Below the pieces are notes generated by a model. It worked only from the letters and a program-made list of their open reading frames with translations, made no database searches and had not been told where the DNA came from. The position numbers and the translations under genes were made by a program. A DNA stretch of 64,000 nucleotides. It comes from Mangifera indica (Eukaryota; Streptophyta; Magnoliopsida; Sapindales; Anacardiaceae). Position 1 is the first letter of the stretch, and every line of letters begins with the position of its first letter. Location of the stretch: assembly GCF_011075055.1 (NCBI RefSeq), contig NC_058152.1, forward strand, positions 11,647,228 through 11,711,227, read 5' to 3'. Positions 49,281 through 61,581 of the stretch are shown piece after piece.

Positions 49281-49635
49281 AACTTAGACATACAAGTGCT
49301 CCGTAATTTTCAGTAAGAAAAAGAAAGTAGCATTAGTTCGATTCATCTTTCTTCAATGGAACACAAACACAACCTGAAAGCTAATGAAACTTCCTTAAAG
49401 ATTCCATTATATTCCATGGTGACGTTTAACATGTTATGCAGTAAAAATTGAGCAAAACAAGTAAGCATTTAGATGCTTATAAAAAGCAAATTAAACCCCT
49501 CTTTATTCTTTCTTTTATTTTACTTTGTTCTGTCTCCTCAATTATCAAGAGAGAAGACAAATATATATGGATCCATCAGTATGAACAACCATCAGGATCC
49601 GAGAAAAGCAGAACCATTCATGAATCTGCTCATTT
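49281..49635 (+). pseudogene. Promoter plus exon-1 fragment (M3)
   Basis: ATG at 49567, early TGA, homology to the ankyrin-AAA gene lost after about codon 23. Confidence 0.8.
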
Positions 49636-50250
49636 TTTAAAAATTTATTTTGTCATGATTTTGTTATTTTAATATTGAATAATTCTATGGATGGATATAA
49701 AGTGTGAGAATACAACTTCCATTTAACTTAATGTTAAGTTGCTAGGCTAGTCTCTTTGCGGTTTTGTGGTTAGATGGTTAGGCTTCGCTAAGTGAAAATC
49801 CTAATATAAACATGATTCTAGAGATTTATTTTTATTATTATTGTACAAAAAACAAGGAAATTATATTGATGATATGATCCCAAATTAATATCAAATGATT
49901 GATTTTCCTACACACGAGATGGGATATGAAGATAATCTCATAGATTCTAAGAAATTCAGCAGTCAAGTGGAGTTATTCTAGTTGTCTTTGATTGATGAAA
50001 CTTCTATCTATATTTTCGTTTGACACATATCTGGTTGTTATCTCTATAGTTTGTATTGATTTTTGAGTGTTGATTCCTATAATGAAATTTTGAAATAAGT
50101 GGTGGATTTTTGGATTAATGTGATAGAAAATTAACCAATCTTGGAATTTGCTTGAAAAATGCAAAGATATTTAAGAATTTAAAAAATTATCTTTGATCAT
50201 GGGGGAAAAAGTGTGGCATCCATTAGGCTGTTAGCTTTTCCATGTTGAAT

Positions 50251-51090
50251 GGGAAAAAGATAATTTCCCACCCAAGTTTTAGTTAAATCTCAAAAACACA
50301 CGCGCGATAGATGAAAAACCCAAATACTCACCCGTGGGGTAACTACTATTAAAATTTTCAGCTAAAAACAAGGTTAAAATAATCATTTTACCCCTAAATC
50401 ATAAAACTTTAAAAATTTATGTCGTTTTCCCTCTTAAGTTTAGAAAACTAACAATTTTCCTTATTATTAAACTTTGAAAAATTTACTTTTTCCCCTTTTA
50501 TAGGTTTCAACTCTGGTGGCTTAGGAAATTTATCTAGTGATTGGGAATAAGCGATAATCTTTTCCGATGAAGGACAACCTTTCATTGTCCAAATTTGGAT
50601 GATGAAGCATCATCTAGATTAGGAAGAAGTGATGATGGATGTTTCATCATCGCTTCTAGACGATGCGATGAAGTGTCATCCTTTCTCACTCATCCTCTAG
50701 GCGACGAAAGGATGGCGCTTCGTCGTCCTTCATCGTCATGGCTAGTCGTTTTTCATTGTCTTATGTTTGTTGGATTTGGAAGATCGGTGGAAAGCGGTTA
50801 ACCGTCAACAGGAATGGTGGTGGCTGAAGAAGGGATACAAACCCTAGGGGGTGAAATTAAACTTTTTAAACTTTGAGAACGGGGTGAAGTGTAGTTTTTA
50901 AAACATTGGGGGGAGAATAATATAAATGTTAAGGTTTTAAGGTATATGAGTAAAATTGTCATTTTACCCCTATCTCTAATTGAAAAATTTAACGGTGGTT
51001 AGCCCATGGGTGGGTATTTGGGTTTTACACTTGTCATGGGTATGAATTTGAGATTACGCTAAAACTTAGGTGGGAAATAGTCCTTTTCCC
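50251..51090. mobile_element. Long-TIR Mutator-like element in M3
   Basis: Counterpart of 17402-18240. Confidence 0.65.
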
Positions 51091-51359
51091 TTTATTTTTT
51101 TCTTAATAACGCTTACTTTGCTTTTTCATTTTTCGTTTAATGTTTCTTGATTACACGATAACATAAAATAATAAAATTACTTAGAAAAATTTTACTGCTT
51201 TCACTTTTTGTTCTCTCTTTCGGGGCAATTGACAATCGTTATGCTTTATAGGATTAGTATCACTTACATCCCCAAAAGATTCGCAACTAATTAGCCGCCA
51301 CCAACTTCTAAAATAGCCATAAATCTTGCTTTAAATTTATTCCTACTTTCAGAAGTTGG

Positions 51360-51545
51360 TTGGGGCTATTTGTTTGGAGTATTGAAATTTTCAAATGGTC
51401 AAGTGGAATTAACCCTGCTTTATGTCTACATTCAGTTTTGTTTCTTCTCAGAAGATGCATTGCATTATTCTTTATCGTTTTCATCTGTTTTCTTGTAAGA
51501 TCGATGCGTGTGCCTGCCCTGCCCAGAGTTAGAAAATGTCCATGA
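51360..51545 (+). other. Hydrophobic 61-codon frame (M3)
   Basis: Same predicted peptide as 18510-18695. Confidence 0.3.
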
Positions 51546-52096
51546 ATGAATGAATGGTACATACAGTGAAAAAAAATGTATTTTGTAGATTAGGATGAAT
51601 CTTCTGAATCAGATTCTCAGCATTTTAACTTTATCTTTACAAAAGAAGATGCCTCGCCAATTTCTTTAATTCTTTAATACAATTTGAGGTATATGAACTT
51701 GAATTCAAGTTTGGATTGAAGGATTTGAGCTTGAATATTTGAACATTCGAGTTTGAACTAATTCAAATAAAATATAAAGTAAAATTATTTTTCAAGTAGA
51801 GTTCGAATCGTATCTTGTTGATTTTGAACTAACTTTTTCGGAACTGATTTAATTTCAAATTTGACCTTGTTCAGGCTCAATCTGGATAGAATCTAGCCTT
51901 ACAAATAAGCTATTGATGAGCCATTCATATTTGGTGTGATTGCATTACTCAGGTTCATTAATTTACACACAAGAGATTCCTAAATGAGATTGTGAGAGTT
52001 TACATATGTAGCAACCAATTTTGAGGTATATAATAAACAATGATAAAATAATCTACCCTCCCCTTACAAGCAAAAGCTTTCAAATTATAACAGTGA

Positions 52097-52122
52097 CCCC
52101 CCCCCCCCCCCCCCCCCCCCCC
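52097..52122. repeat. (C)26 tract in M3
   Basis: Four C fewer than in M1. Confidence 0.95.
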
Positions 52123-52345
52123 AAGTCTGTTCAAGAAGATTTAACCATTTTGTGAAATTCCAAACATACCCTTCTACATCGCCTCGATCCTTCTGGTAAT
52201 ATTTTTTATCTACAAAAATATATTTTGGTCAAATTTCCTGCATAAAATCTTTTATTTTCTAATTTGGAGAAATCGGCTGGAATGCATCAAAAGAGATGGA
52301 GAAATATGATCACTTCTAATAAGTTTTTTCTCATTAATGAAAGTC

Positions 52346-52561
52346 TCAGTCAATTTTCTGCAACAAGGGTTCATAAAGATGGCTAGTAAAATTGTGATCC
52401 TTCTCTGAAACTAAGAAAACAATGAAACCATTGTCGAGCAATGGTGGAAGAGGACAAATTAAAATGCCATCAACTTCCACGGATAAGACAGTCACTTCCA
52501 CATATAATTGAGCCTTTGCATCAATCTCTAAGCATTTCATCAACTTTATCTCTTTTCCCAT
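52346..52561 (-). other. Unrecognised 71-codon frame (M3)
   Basis: Same predicted peptide as 19499-19714. Confidence 0.3.
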
Positions 52562-53194
52562 AAGATGCCTCGCCTTTTTCTTTTTTGACCAGACTTGTTA
52601 TAATCGCATCCCAACAAGCAATTAATAATCCGTTCACATTTGGTGTGATCGTGTTGCCTTCATTCAATAATATTCATGACCAAGAAATTCCACAGCAGGG
52701 GTTAAAACAATAGTGACCTCCTCAAGTCTTGTTCAAGAAACTTTTAATTGTTTAAAATATAGTCTTCTTCGTGACTCTCATGCAGTGGAATGATTTAATT
52801 ATTTATTTTCTCTTTAATTTAAAATCACTTAATTGAATGATTATGCACCTATGTTACCTATTTACTCTATAACTGTCTTTGATACAAGAAAGTTTCACAT
52901 TTTTAAACTAAAGCATAGTTGTGATACAAATTTTAAGCCCTTAAATTACAGTATTTTAATGGTTTAAATTATATCATTTTTATTATTTTTTAAAATAAAT
53001 AAATGATAAAAATAGTATCAAATTCACAATCCAAAATATATATCTTAATCCAGTAGTCTAAATATCATTGTATAATTTGTGTTTTAAAAAAAAAAATGCT
53101 CTTGCACATGACCTATGTAGTATTATAAATATTTCGCTCCCACGTTAAACAAATTTAGAAGACCAAACTAAAACATCTAATAATTGAGTAATAA

Positions 53195-53340
53195 TAAAAT
53201 TATATATGTCTAATTTTAAGTAACCAGCCAGGTTCTTGGATAATGTGTTATCATGTTAGATAATTTTAAATTAAGAAAAAAATAAAACTTAATTATATGA
53301 TGATATATTATTTAAATCTCTAATTAGGTACTCAAAACTG
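53195..53340. mobile_element. MITE-like tail of M3
   Basis: Counterpart of 20349-20495. Confidence 0.45.
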
Positions 53341-53394
53341 AACTTTGTTAATGGACTAAACCTTGGGTGGGAATTAGTCTTTTGTCCTAAGCAA

Positions 53395-53795
53395 AATGGT
53401 TGAAGAATGTGAAGCCGTTATTATATATATGAAAAGAACTTAGACGTACAAGTGCTCCGTAATTTTCAGTAAGAAAAAGAAAGTAGCATTAGTTCGATTC
53501 ATCTTTCTTCAATGGAACACAAACACAACCTGCAAGCTAATGAAACTTCCTTGAAGATTCCTTTATATTCCATGGTGACGTTTAACATGTTATGCAGTAA
53601 AAATTGAGCAAAACAAGTAAGCATTTAGATGCCTATAAAAAGCAAATTAAACCTCTCTTTATTCTTTCTTTTATTTTACTTTGTTCTGTCTCCTCAATTA
53701 TCAAGAGAGAAGACAAATATATATGGATCCATCAGTATGAACAACCATCAGGATCTGAAAAAAGCAGAACCATTCATGAATCTGCTCATTTTTTA
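53395..53795 (+). pseudogene. Promoter plus exon-1 fragment (M4)
   Basis: ATG at 53723, early TGA, same end point as in M1-M3. Confidence 0.8.
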
Positions 53796-54421
53796 AAAAT
53801 TTATTTTGTCATGATTTTGTTATTTTAATATTGAATAATTCTATGGATGGATATAAAGTGTGAGAATACAACTTCCATTTAACTTAATGTTAAGTTGCTA
53901 GGCTAGTCTCTTTGCGGTTTTGTGGTTAGATGGTTAGGCTTCGCTAAGTGAAAATCCTAATATAAACATGATTCTAGAGATTTATTTTTATTATTATTGT
54001 ACAAAAAACAAGGAAATTATATTGATGATATGATCCCAAATTAATATCAAATGATTGATTTTCCTACACACGAGATAGGATATGAAGATAATCTCATAGA
54101 TACTAAGAAATTCAGCAGTTAAGTGGAATTATTCTAGTTGTCTTTGAGTGATGAAACTTCTATCTGTATTTTAGTTTGACACGTGTTTAGTTGCTATCTC
54201 TGTAGTTTGTATTGCTTCTTGAGTGTTGATTCCTACAACAAAATTTTGAAATAAGTGGTGGATTCTTGGATTAATGTGGTAGAAAATTAATCAACCTTGG
54301 AATTTGCTTGAAAAATAAAAAGATATTTAAGAATTTAAAAAATTATCTTTGATCATGGGTGAAAAAGTGTGTCATCCATTAGGCTGTTAGCTTTTCCATG
54401 TTGAAATTGAAGTTTGCTTTT

Positions 54422-55261
54422 GGGAAAAAGATAATTTCCCACCCAAGTTTTAGTTAAATCTAAAAAACATACTCATGGTAGATGAAAAACCCAAATACCA
54501 ATATGTGGGGTAACTACTATTAAAATTTTCAGTTAAAAACAAGGTTAAAATCATCATTTTACCCCTAAACCCTAAAACTTTAAAAATTTATGTCATTTCC
54601 CTTCTTAAGTTTAGAAAACTAACAATTTTCCTCATGATTAAACTTTAAAAAATTCATTTTTTTCTCTTTTATAGGTTTCAAGTCTGATGGCTTAGGGAAT
54701 TTGTCTTGTGATTGGGAATAAGAGATAATCTTTTCCGACGAAGGATAACCTTTTATTGTCCAAATTTGAATGACGAAACATCATCTAGATTAAGAAGAAG
54801 TGATGATAGATGTTTCGTCATCACTTCTAGAAGATGTGATGAAGTGTCATCCTTTCTCGCACATCTTCTAGGCAACGAAAGGACGATGCTTCATCATCCT
54901 TCGTCGTCATGGGTAGTCATCTTTTATCGTCTTATGTTTGTCAGATCTGGAAGATCGGTGGAAAGCAGTTAACCGTCAGTAGAAATGGTGGTGGTCGAAG
55001 AAGGGATACAAACCCTAGGGGGTGAAATTAAACTTTTTAAATTTTGAGAACAGGGTGACGTGTAGTTTTTAAAACATTGGGGGGAGAATAATATAAATCT
55101 TAAGGTTTTAGGGTATAGGGGTAAAATGATAATTTTACTCCTATCTCTAATTGAAAAATTTTACGGTATTTAGCCTATGGGTGGGTATTTAGGTTTTACA
55201 TTTGTCATGGATATGAATTTGAGATTACGCTAAAACTTAGGTGGGAAATAGTCCTTTTCCC
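54422..55261. mobile_element. Long-TIR Mutator-like element in M4
   Basis: Flanked by TTTGCTTTT (left) and TTTATTTTT (right), matching at 7 of 9 positions, the best trace of a 9-bp target repeat in the four copies. Confidence 0.68.
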
Positions 55262-55530
55262 TTTATTTTTTTCTTAGTAACACTTACTTTGCTTTTTCAT
55301 TTTTCGTTTAATGTTTCTTGATTACACGATAACATAAAATAATAAAATTACTTAGAAAAATTTTACTGCTTTCACTTTTTGTTCTCTCTTTCGGGGCAAT
55401 TGACAATCGTTATGCTTTATAGGATTAGTATCACTTACATCCCCAAAAGATTCGCAACTAATTAGCCTCCACCAACTTCTAAAATAGCCATAAATCTTGC
55501 TTTAAATTTATTCCTACTTTCAGAAGTTAG

Positions 55531-55716
55531 TTGGGGCTATTGGTTTGGAGTATTGAAGTTTTCAAATGGTCAAGTGGAATTAACCCTGCTTTATGTCTAC
55601 ATTCAGTCTTGTTTTTTCTCAGAAGATGCATTGCCTTATTCTTTATCGTTTTCATCTGTTTTCTTGGAAGATCGATGCATGTGCCTGCCCTGCCCAGAAT
55701 TAGAAAATGTCCATGA
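55531..55716 (+). other. Hydrophobic 61-codon frame (M4)
   Basis: Homologue of 18510-18695. Confidence 0.3.
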
Positions 55717-56505
55717 ATGAATGAATGGTACATACAGTGAAAAAAAATGTATTTTGTAGATTAGGATGAATCTTTTGAATCAGATTCTCAGCATTTTAAC
55801 TTTATCTTTACAAAAGAAGATGCCTCGCCAATTTCTTTAATTCTTTAATACAATTTGAGTTATATGAACTTGAATACAAGTTTGGATTGAAGGATTTGAG
55901 CTTGAATTGATTTGAACATTCGAGTTTGAGCTAATCCAAATAAAATATAAAGTAAAATTATTTTTCAAGTAGAGTTTGAATCTTATCTTGTTGATTTTGA
56001 ACTGATTTTTTTGGAACCGATTTAATTTCAAATTTGACCTTGTTCAGACTCAATCCAGATAGAATCCAGCTTACAAATAAGCAACTAGTGAACCATTCAC
56101 ATTTGGTGTGATTGCATTACTCAGATTCATTAATTTACACACAAGAAATTCCTAAATGAGACTATGAGAGTTCACATATGTAACAACCAATTTTGAGGTA
56201 TATAATAAATAATGATAAAATAATCTACCCTCCCCTTACAAGCAAAAGTTTTCAAATTATAACAGTGACCTCCCCAAGTCTGTTCAAGAAGATTTAACCA
56301 TTTTTTGTGAAATTCCAAACATACCCTTCTACATTGCCTCGATCCTTATTGCAGTTTTTTTTTTTAATCTATAAAAATATATTTTAGTCAAATTTCTTGC
56401 ATAAAATCTTTTATTTTCTAATATAGAACAATGGGCTGGAATGCATCAAAAGAGATGGAGAAATATGATCGCTTCTAATAAGTTTTTTTCTCATTAATGA
56501 AAGTC

Positions 56506-56826
56506 TCAGTCAATTTTCTGCAACAAGGGTTCATAAAGATGGCTAGTAAAATTGTGATCCTTCTCTGAAACTAAGAAAACAATGATACCATTGTCGAGCA
56601 ATGGTGGAAGAGGACAAATTAAAATGCCATCAACTTCCACGGATAAGACAGTCACTTCCACATATAATTGAGCCTTTGCATCAATCTCTAAGCATTTCAT
56701 CAACTTTATCTCTTTTCCCATAAGATGCCTTCCTTTTTCTTTTTTGACCAGACTTTTTATAATCGCATCCCAACAAGCAATTAATAATCCGTTCACATTT
56801 GGTGTGATCGTGTTGCCTTCATTCAT
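56506..56826 (-). other. Unrecognised 106-codon frame (M4)
   Basis: Longest version of the frame seen in M1-M3: starts MNEGNTITPNVNGLLIACWD and ends EPLLQKID. A one-base difference near 56730 joins the upstream and downstream frames, which are out of register in M1-M3. It may be chance or a captured exon; no family recognised. Confidence 0.3.
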
Positions 56827-57340
56827 TAATATTCATGACCAAGAAATTCCACAGCAGGAGTTAAAACAATAGTGACCTCCTCAAGTCTTGTTTTTATTTT
56901 TTTATAATATAGTCTTCTTTGTGACTCTCATGCAACAAAATAATTTAATTATTTATTTTATCTTCAATTTAAAATCACTTAATTGAATGAGTATACACCT
57001 ATATTACCTATTTACTCTATAACTGTCCTTGATTCGAGAAAGTTTTATATTTTCAAACTAAAGCATGGCTGTGATGCAAATTTTAAGCCCTCAAATTATT
57101 GTATTTTAATGGTTTAAATTATATCCTTTTTATTATTTTTTAAAATAAATAAATGATAAAAATAGTATCAAATTTCACTATCCAAAATATATATCTTAAT
57201 CCGGCAGTCTAAATATCATTGTATAATTTGTGTTGAAAAAAATGCTCTTGCACATGACTTATGTAGTATTATAAATATTTTGCTCCCACATTAAACAATT
57301 ATAGAAGACTAAACTAAAACATCTGATAATTGAGTAATAA

Positions 57341-57503
57341 TAAAACTATGTATATATAGTTTTAAATAAACAATCAAGTTCTTAGATAATGTGTCATCAT
57401 ATTAAATAATTTTAAATTAAGGATAAAATAAAATATAATTACATGATGATACATAATTTAAGTACCTAATTATGTACTCAAAGCTAAATGTGCATGACAT
57501 TGC
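57341..57503. mobile_element. MITE-like tail of M4
   Basis: Counterpart of 24498-24660. Confidence 0.5.
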
Positions 57504-57576
57504 TTATTGACTTCTTGATAATTTTGATTCATACTTTTTTGTAGTGGAATCCTATGGGTACTTTGTGTGAAATAAT

Positions 57577-60500
57577 ATTTACTTTCCTATTTAGTTAGAT
57601 TCTAATTGGATCTAATTTTGATTAATTTGATTCGATCTGGATCTAATTTGATTTGGCTTTAATTTGACATTATTTTGATTTGATATATATTATTTTTTTT
57701 CTTTTATAGGATTAGATTTCATTTTCAGATTACTCTGTAATATTATAAATTTTGCAATATTTTGTTGATAATATTTATTCAGTTTACAATCTAATTTCAT
57801 AACACTTATATGGTATCAGAGCGACTAACATCCTCTTGTACGTCTTACTTTAAAATTTACCCTTTTCCCAAAAGAAACTCTAATATTTTTTAGTTTTGCA
57901 AAACTACCAAATCTCCCTTTTTTTTTTGGGTTTTCTCTTTACTTTGGCAAATTTTTGTTAACCCCCACATATTTTTCAGCTTTACGTCACCACCCTTAAC
58001 CTTTGGAGCATTGCTGCTTCTCTCTTCTCCTTTCCCAAATTATAGCTCACTATCTGAAAATCTTCCTCCTTTGTTTTTGGTAGCTTTTCATGCCTAAGAC
58101 TAAGCTGACATCAATCATTTCTTCCTTATTGGTGCTTTTCCTTCTCGATAGCCTCTTTGATGTAACACCATTTTCCTTTGTGGTGTTGTTGCTATGATTC
58201 TCTGTCTCTCCCAAGAATCATTGTTTTTTTTAGCTTGAGCATTTGTTTGAACTCTCCAATGCTGATGTCAACATCCTTCTTAGTTGCATCGAGTTTTTTC
58301 CCTCCTTCCACATGGTTGAACATCTCCCACTGCACTTTCGTCGCTAGTAAAGCTTGATCTTTGGTCGACTTCCTAGTGCTTTCATGGTAGATTTCACTAC
58401 TTCTACCTTGATGGTAGCTTCTAGTAGTCCACCTCTTGGATTTCCATTGCCAGCGGCTACCACTTATAGTTCTTTAATAGTGGCCACTCCTTTATTGAGG
58501 CCATTACACATTTCTACCAAGGCGGTTAGTTCTTTCACTTTGGGTTCATCTTCTTTGCTGCCTCAACTGCCTATAATAGTCAACATTGGTAGTTATTTCT
58601 CTTCTCTTATGGTGCGCGACACTTACCATACTTGGAAGTCCCAATTTATTGATGTGCTTGCCATTCATGATCTATAAAACTTTATTGTCGATGATGCACC
58701 ACCTCTACCACCTTTTCTTCCTAATAGTTCTCTTAATCCATCTCACTCTTATTGGTTGTGTGTTGATCGATTAATTTTGACTTGGATTAAATCTACGGTC
58801 TCACCCTCGATTGTTCAATCTTTGTTACTACCTTGTGTCATTATTGTTGAAGCCCAGTCTTTGCTTGATTGACGTTTGAATCCAATTTTTGGAATCCATC
58901 TTTGATCCATTTGTGACAAGTTACGCACTCTCTAGAAAATTTTTGATCAAACTATGACCGATTATCTCATTGATGCCAAGTCCATATTTGACTCACTTGC
59001 TACAATTGAGTTTTCTATTTTGATCATTGATTTTATGAAGTATGTTGTCGATGGCTTAGGTCCCGAGTACCAATTTTTTATCACTTCACCACACTTTTGA
59101 CCATTCATGACCTTTGATGAACTATATGATATTCTCCTCCATGAAGAGCACCTTTAAAATAAACATTGTGGTATGTCTACTCTAGTTATTGTTATACCTG
59201 TTACTCAATCCTTTTCACAATCTTTAGGCTTATCCAATTCTTCTTATAAGCGTGACATTTGTGGTAAAAATAAAAGTGGTTGTGGTTGTGGTAGTGGTAG
59301 TGGTGGTCCATTTATTCTTTGTTGACAAACCACATATCAACCTCCTTTACTCCCAACTTTTTTCGGTGTTCTTTCTCAAGGTGCTTGTTAGATTTGTGAT
59401 AAACAAGGGCATTCTGCTCATGTTTGTCTACAATAAGAAAATTTTGCCTATATAACAGATTTAATGACCATTTCTTTGGCCATTGTGTCCATGTGTGATC
59501 CATTTGAGTCAAGTTGGGTTTTAGATTCTGGAGTTACACATCACATGACACCTAACGCTTCCATCTTGTCATCTTCTCAACCTCACATTGGTATGTCTTC
59601 TCTAATTGTTAGGAATGGTCATCATTATCAATTTCACATTAGGGGTTTGTGTGTCTATCTAAATCTACTCATTCTCTAATTATCTTATTTGATGTGTTGT
59701 GTGTACCACGTTACATAAAAATTTGTTGTCTATTCATAAATTCACTTTTGATACTAATTCTGTTTGTCTTCTTGACTAATCTGGTTTTGTGATTAAGGAC
59801 AAACAGATAGGACAAATTCTTCTCTTTGGTTGCAGCAGTAATGATCTCTATCAATTAACTCCTCTAGTCATATATCTTATTCATCTGTTCGTGTCTTATT
59901 TGATGTTTGACATCATTGTTTTGGTCATCCATCATCTATAAACTGTACTTGCCTTTGTGTCTAGTGTAGATCATCGTTCGTTGAATCTTCCCTCTGTTTG
60001 TTTCATATGTCCTTTTAGTAAAAGACATCGCCTTTGATTTACTTAACAGACTTACATAACTCGTTGACCTCTCAAGCTTCTTCACCTTGATGTTTGGGGT
60101 CCCGCTCTTGTTCTATCGTTATCGTCTTTTAGATATTATTTGTCTATTGTTGATGAATTTAGTAGATATGCATGGTTATACCCTATATTTAAAAATCTGA
60201 TGTTACTACTGTCTTTGTTAAATTTAAGTTAATGATAGAAAACTTTTTTTCTTGTTCTATTCAAATTATCCGTTTTGATGGTGGTGGTAAATTTGATAAT
60301 ACATTGTTTTTTTCTTTTCTTGAGTCTCATGCCATTATACATCAGTTATCTTGTCCTTACACCCCTCCCCAAAATGGTGTTGTTGAGAGGAACATTGTGA
60401 CATAGCAAAAAAAAGACGTTATCTCTTATTACAAGCTAACTCCCTGTTTTTTTGGTGAAGGCATTTTCTACTGCTATGTTTTTGATTAATAGGTTGCCCA

Positions 60501-61213
60501 CACCACTGTTCAAGAATATAAGTCCCTTTGAAGTTTTTTGTTAGTGCTTATCGAACTATGACTTTTTGTTATGCTTGTTATCCCCTACTCACTTTGACTA
60601 CTCCACATAAAAAAGCGCCTTAATCTGTTCTTTGCTTATTCTTGAGGTATGATGCTTCACATCATGGATATCAGTGTCTCTATATGCCTACTGGTCATCT
60701 CTGTATCTCCTATCATGTGCTGTTTTATGAGACTGTATTCTTTGGCTATGTTGTTTGATCCTCCCTCCTTGGAGTCTTCTTTAGGGTTTCACTCGTGTCG
60801 GTTCTCTTTACCTTTCTTCAGATGTCTAATATGATAGGCTCACATCTCTTTCATCTGCCTGTTGTGTCATCTGAGTCCATGCAACTTGAAAACAACTCTT
60901 AACAAGTTTCTGAGACTACTGGTCCTCTTAATTCACCCTCAATTGCTCTTGCCTTTTTGGACACATTTATATTTGATCGATTTGAGACACCTCCTCTCAA
61001 GCCCAAGTTTTGAAGTATTAATGAGATCATGACTTCCTCTTCTCATCTGATTCCTTGGCTCTTACCGTCAAAACACTTAATCCTGCATTCCATGAGCCTA
61101 CCACTTTTAAGCAAGCTCAGTCTTTTCCACATTGGCATCAGGTCATGAATGAGAAATATGATGCCCTTATGAGAAACAACACTTGGGTTCTTGTTCTGCC
61201 ATCTTTTTAGTTA
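57577..61213 (+). mobile_element. Second Ty1/copia element, 3'-truncated (unit 2)
   Basis: Counterpart of 24734-28370. The LTR-like segment is 57577-57804 (starting TA instead of TG) and the primer site TGGTATCAGAGC is at 57811. Gag, protease DSGVTHHMT near 59526 and integrase TPPQNGVVER near 60362 remain; pol again ends in the early RT. Confidence 0.85.
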
Positions 61214-61397
61214 AATTCTTTACAATAATTACAAATCTAATCACTATAATTCATTTTCATTTTCTTTATAGGAAGTTAAAGTTAAATTCTTTATTGCAGT
61301 CAAGTAGTAAAACAATCATCATGGTACTAGAATTTATCAATAGAATTCATGAAATTATTCTATTTGAGATAATATATGGTATGAATTAGCACGACAA

Positions 61398-61581
61398 AAG
61401 TAAGAACAGTAGAAAGTAGTAAAGATAGAAATGACAAAGAAAGAGATTGATAGTTATCGCAAATACTAATTAAAAGCTCTTAATTAACACCGATACATCT
61501 ACACAGGCACAAAGCCAGAAGCCTTATTAATACACTGAAACGCTAAAAGAGATGATTAATTTTGTCGTAAAATAAATTGTT
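61398..61581 (-). other. 3' flank of gene E
   Basis: Counterpart of 28553-28736; ancestral 3' UTR/downstream sequence shared with gene D. Confidence 0.6.

Larger units (their letters stand above)
49281..53340. repeat. 4.15-kb module M3
   Basis: Unit-2 counterpart of M1, sharing its long C tract and truncated left end. Confidence 0.9.
53395..57500. repeat. 4.15-kb module M4
   Basis: Unit-2 counterpart of M2, with the short C tract and the more complete left end. Confidence 0.9.
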
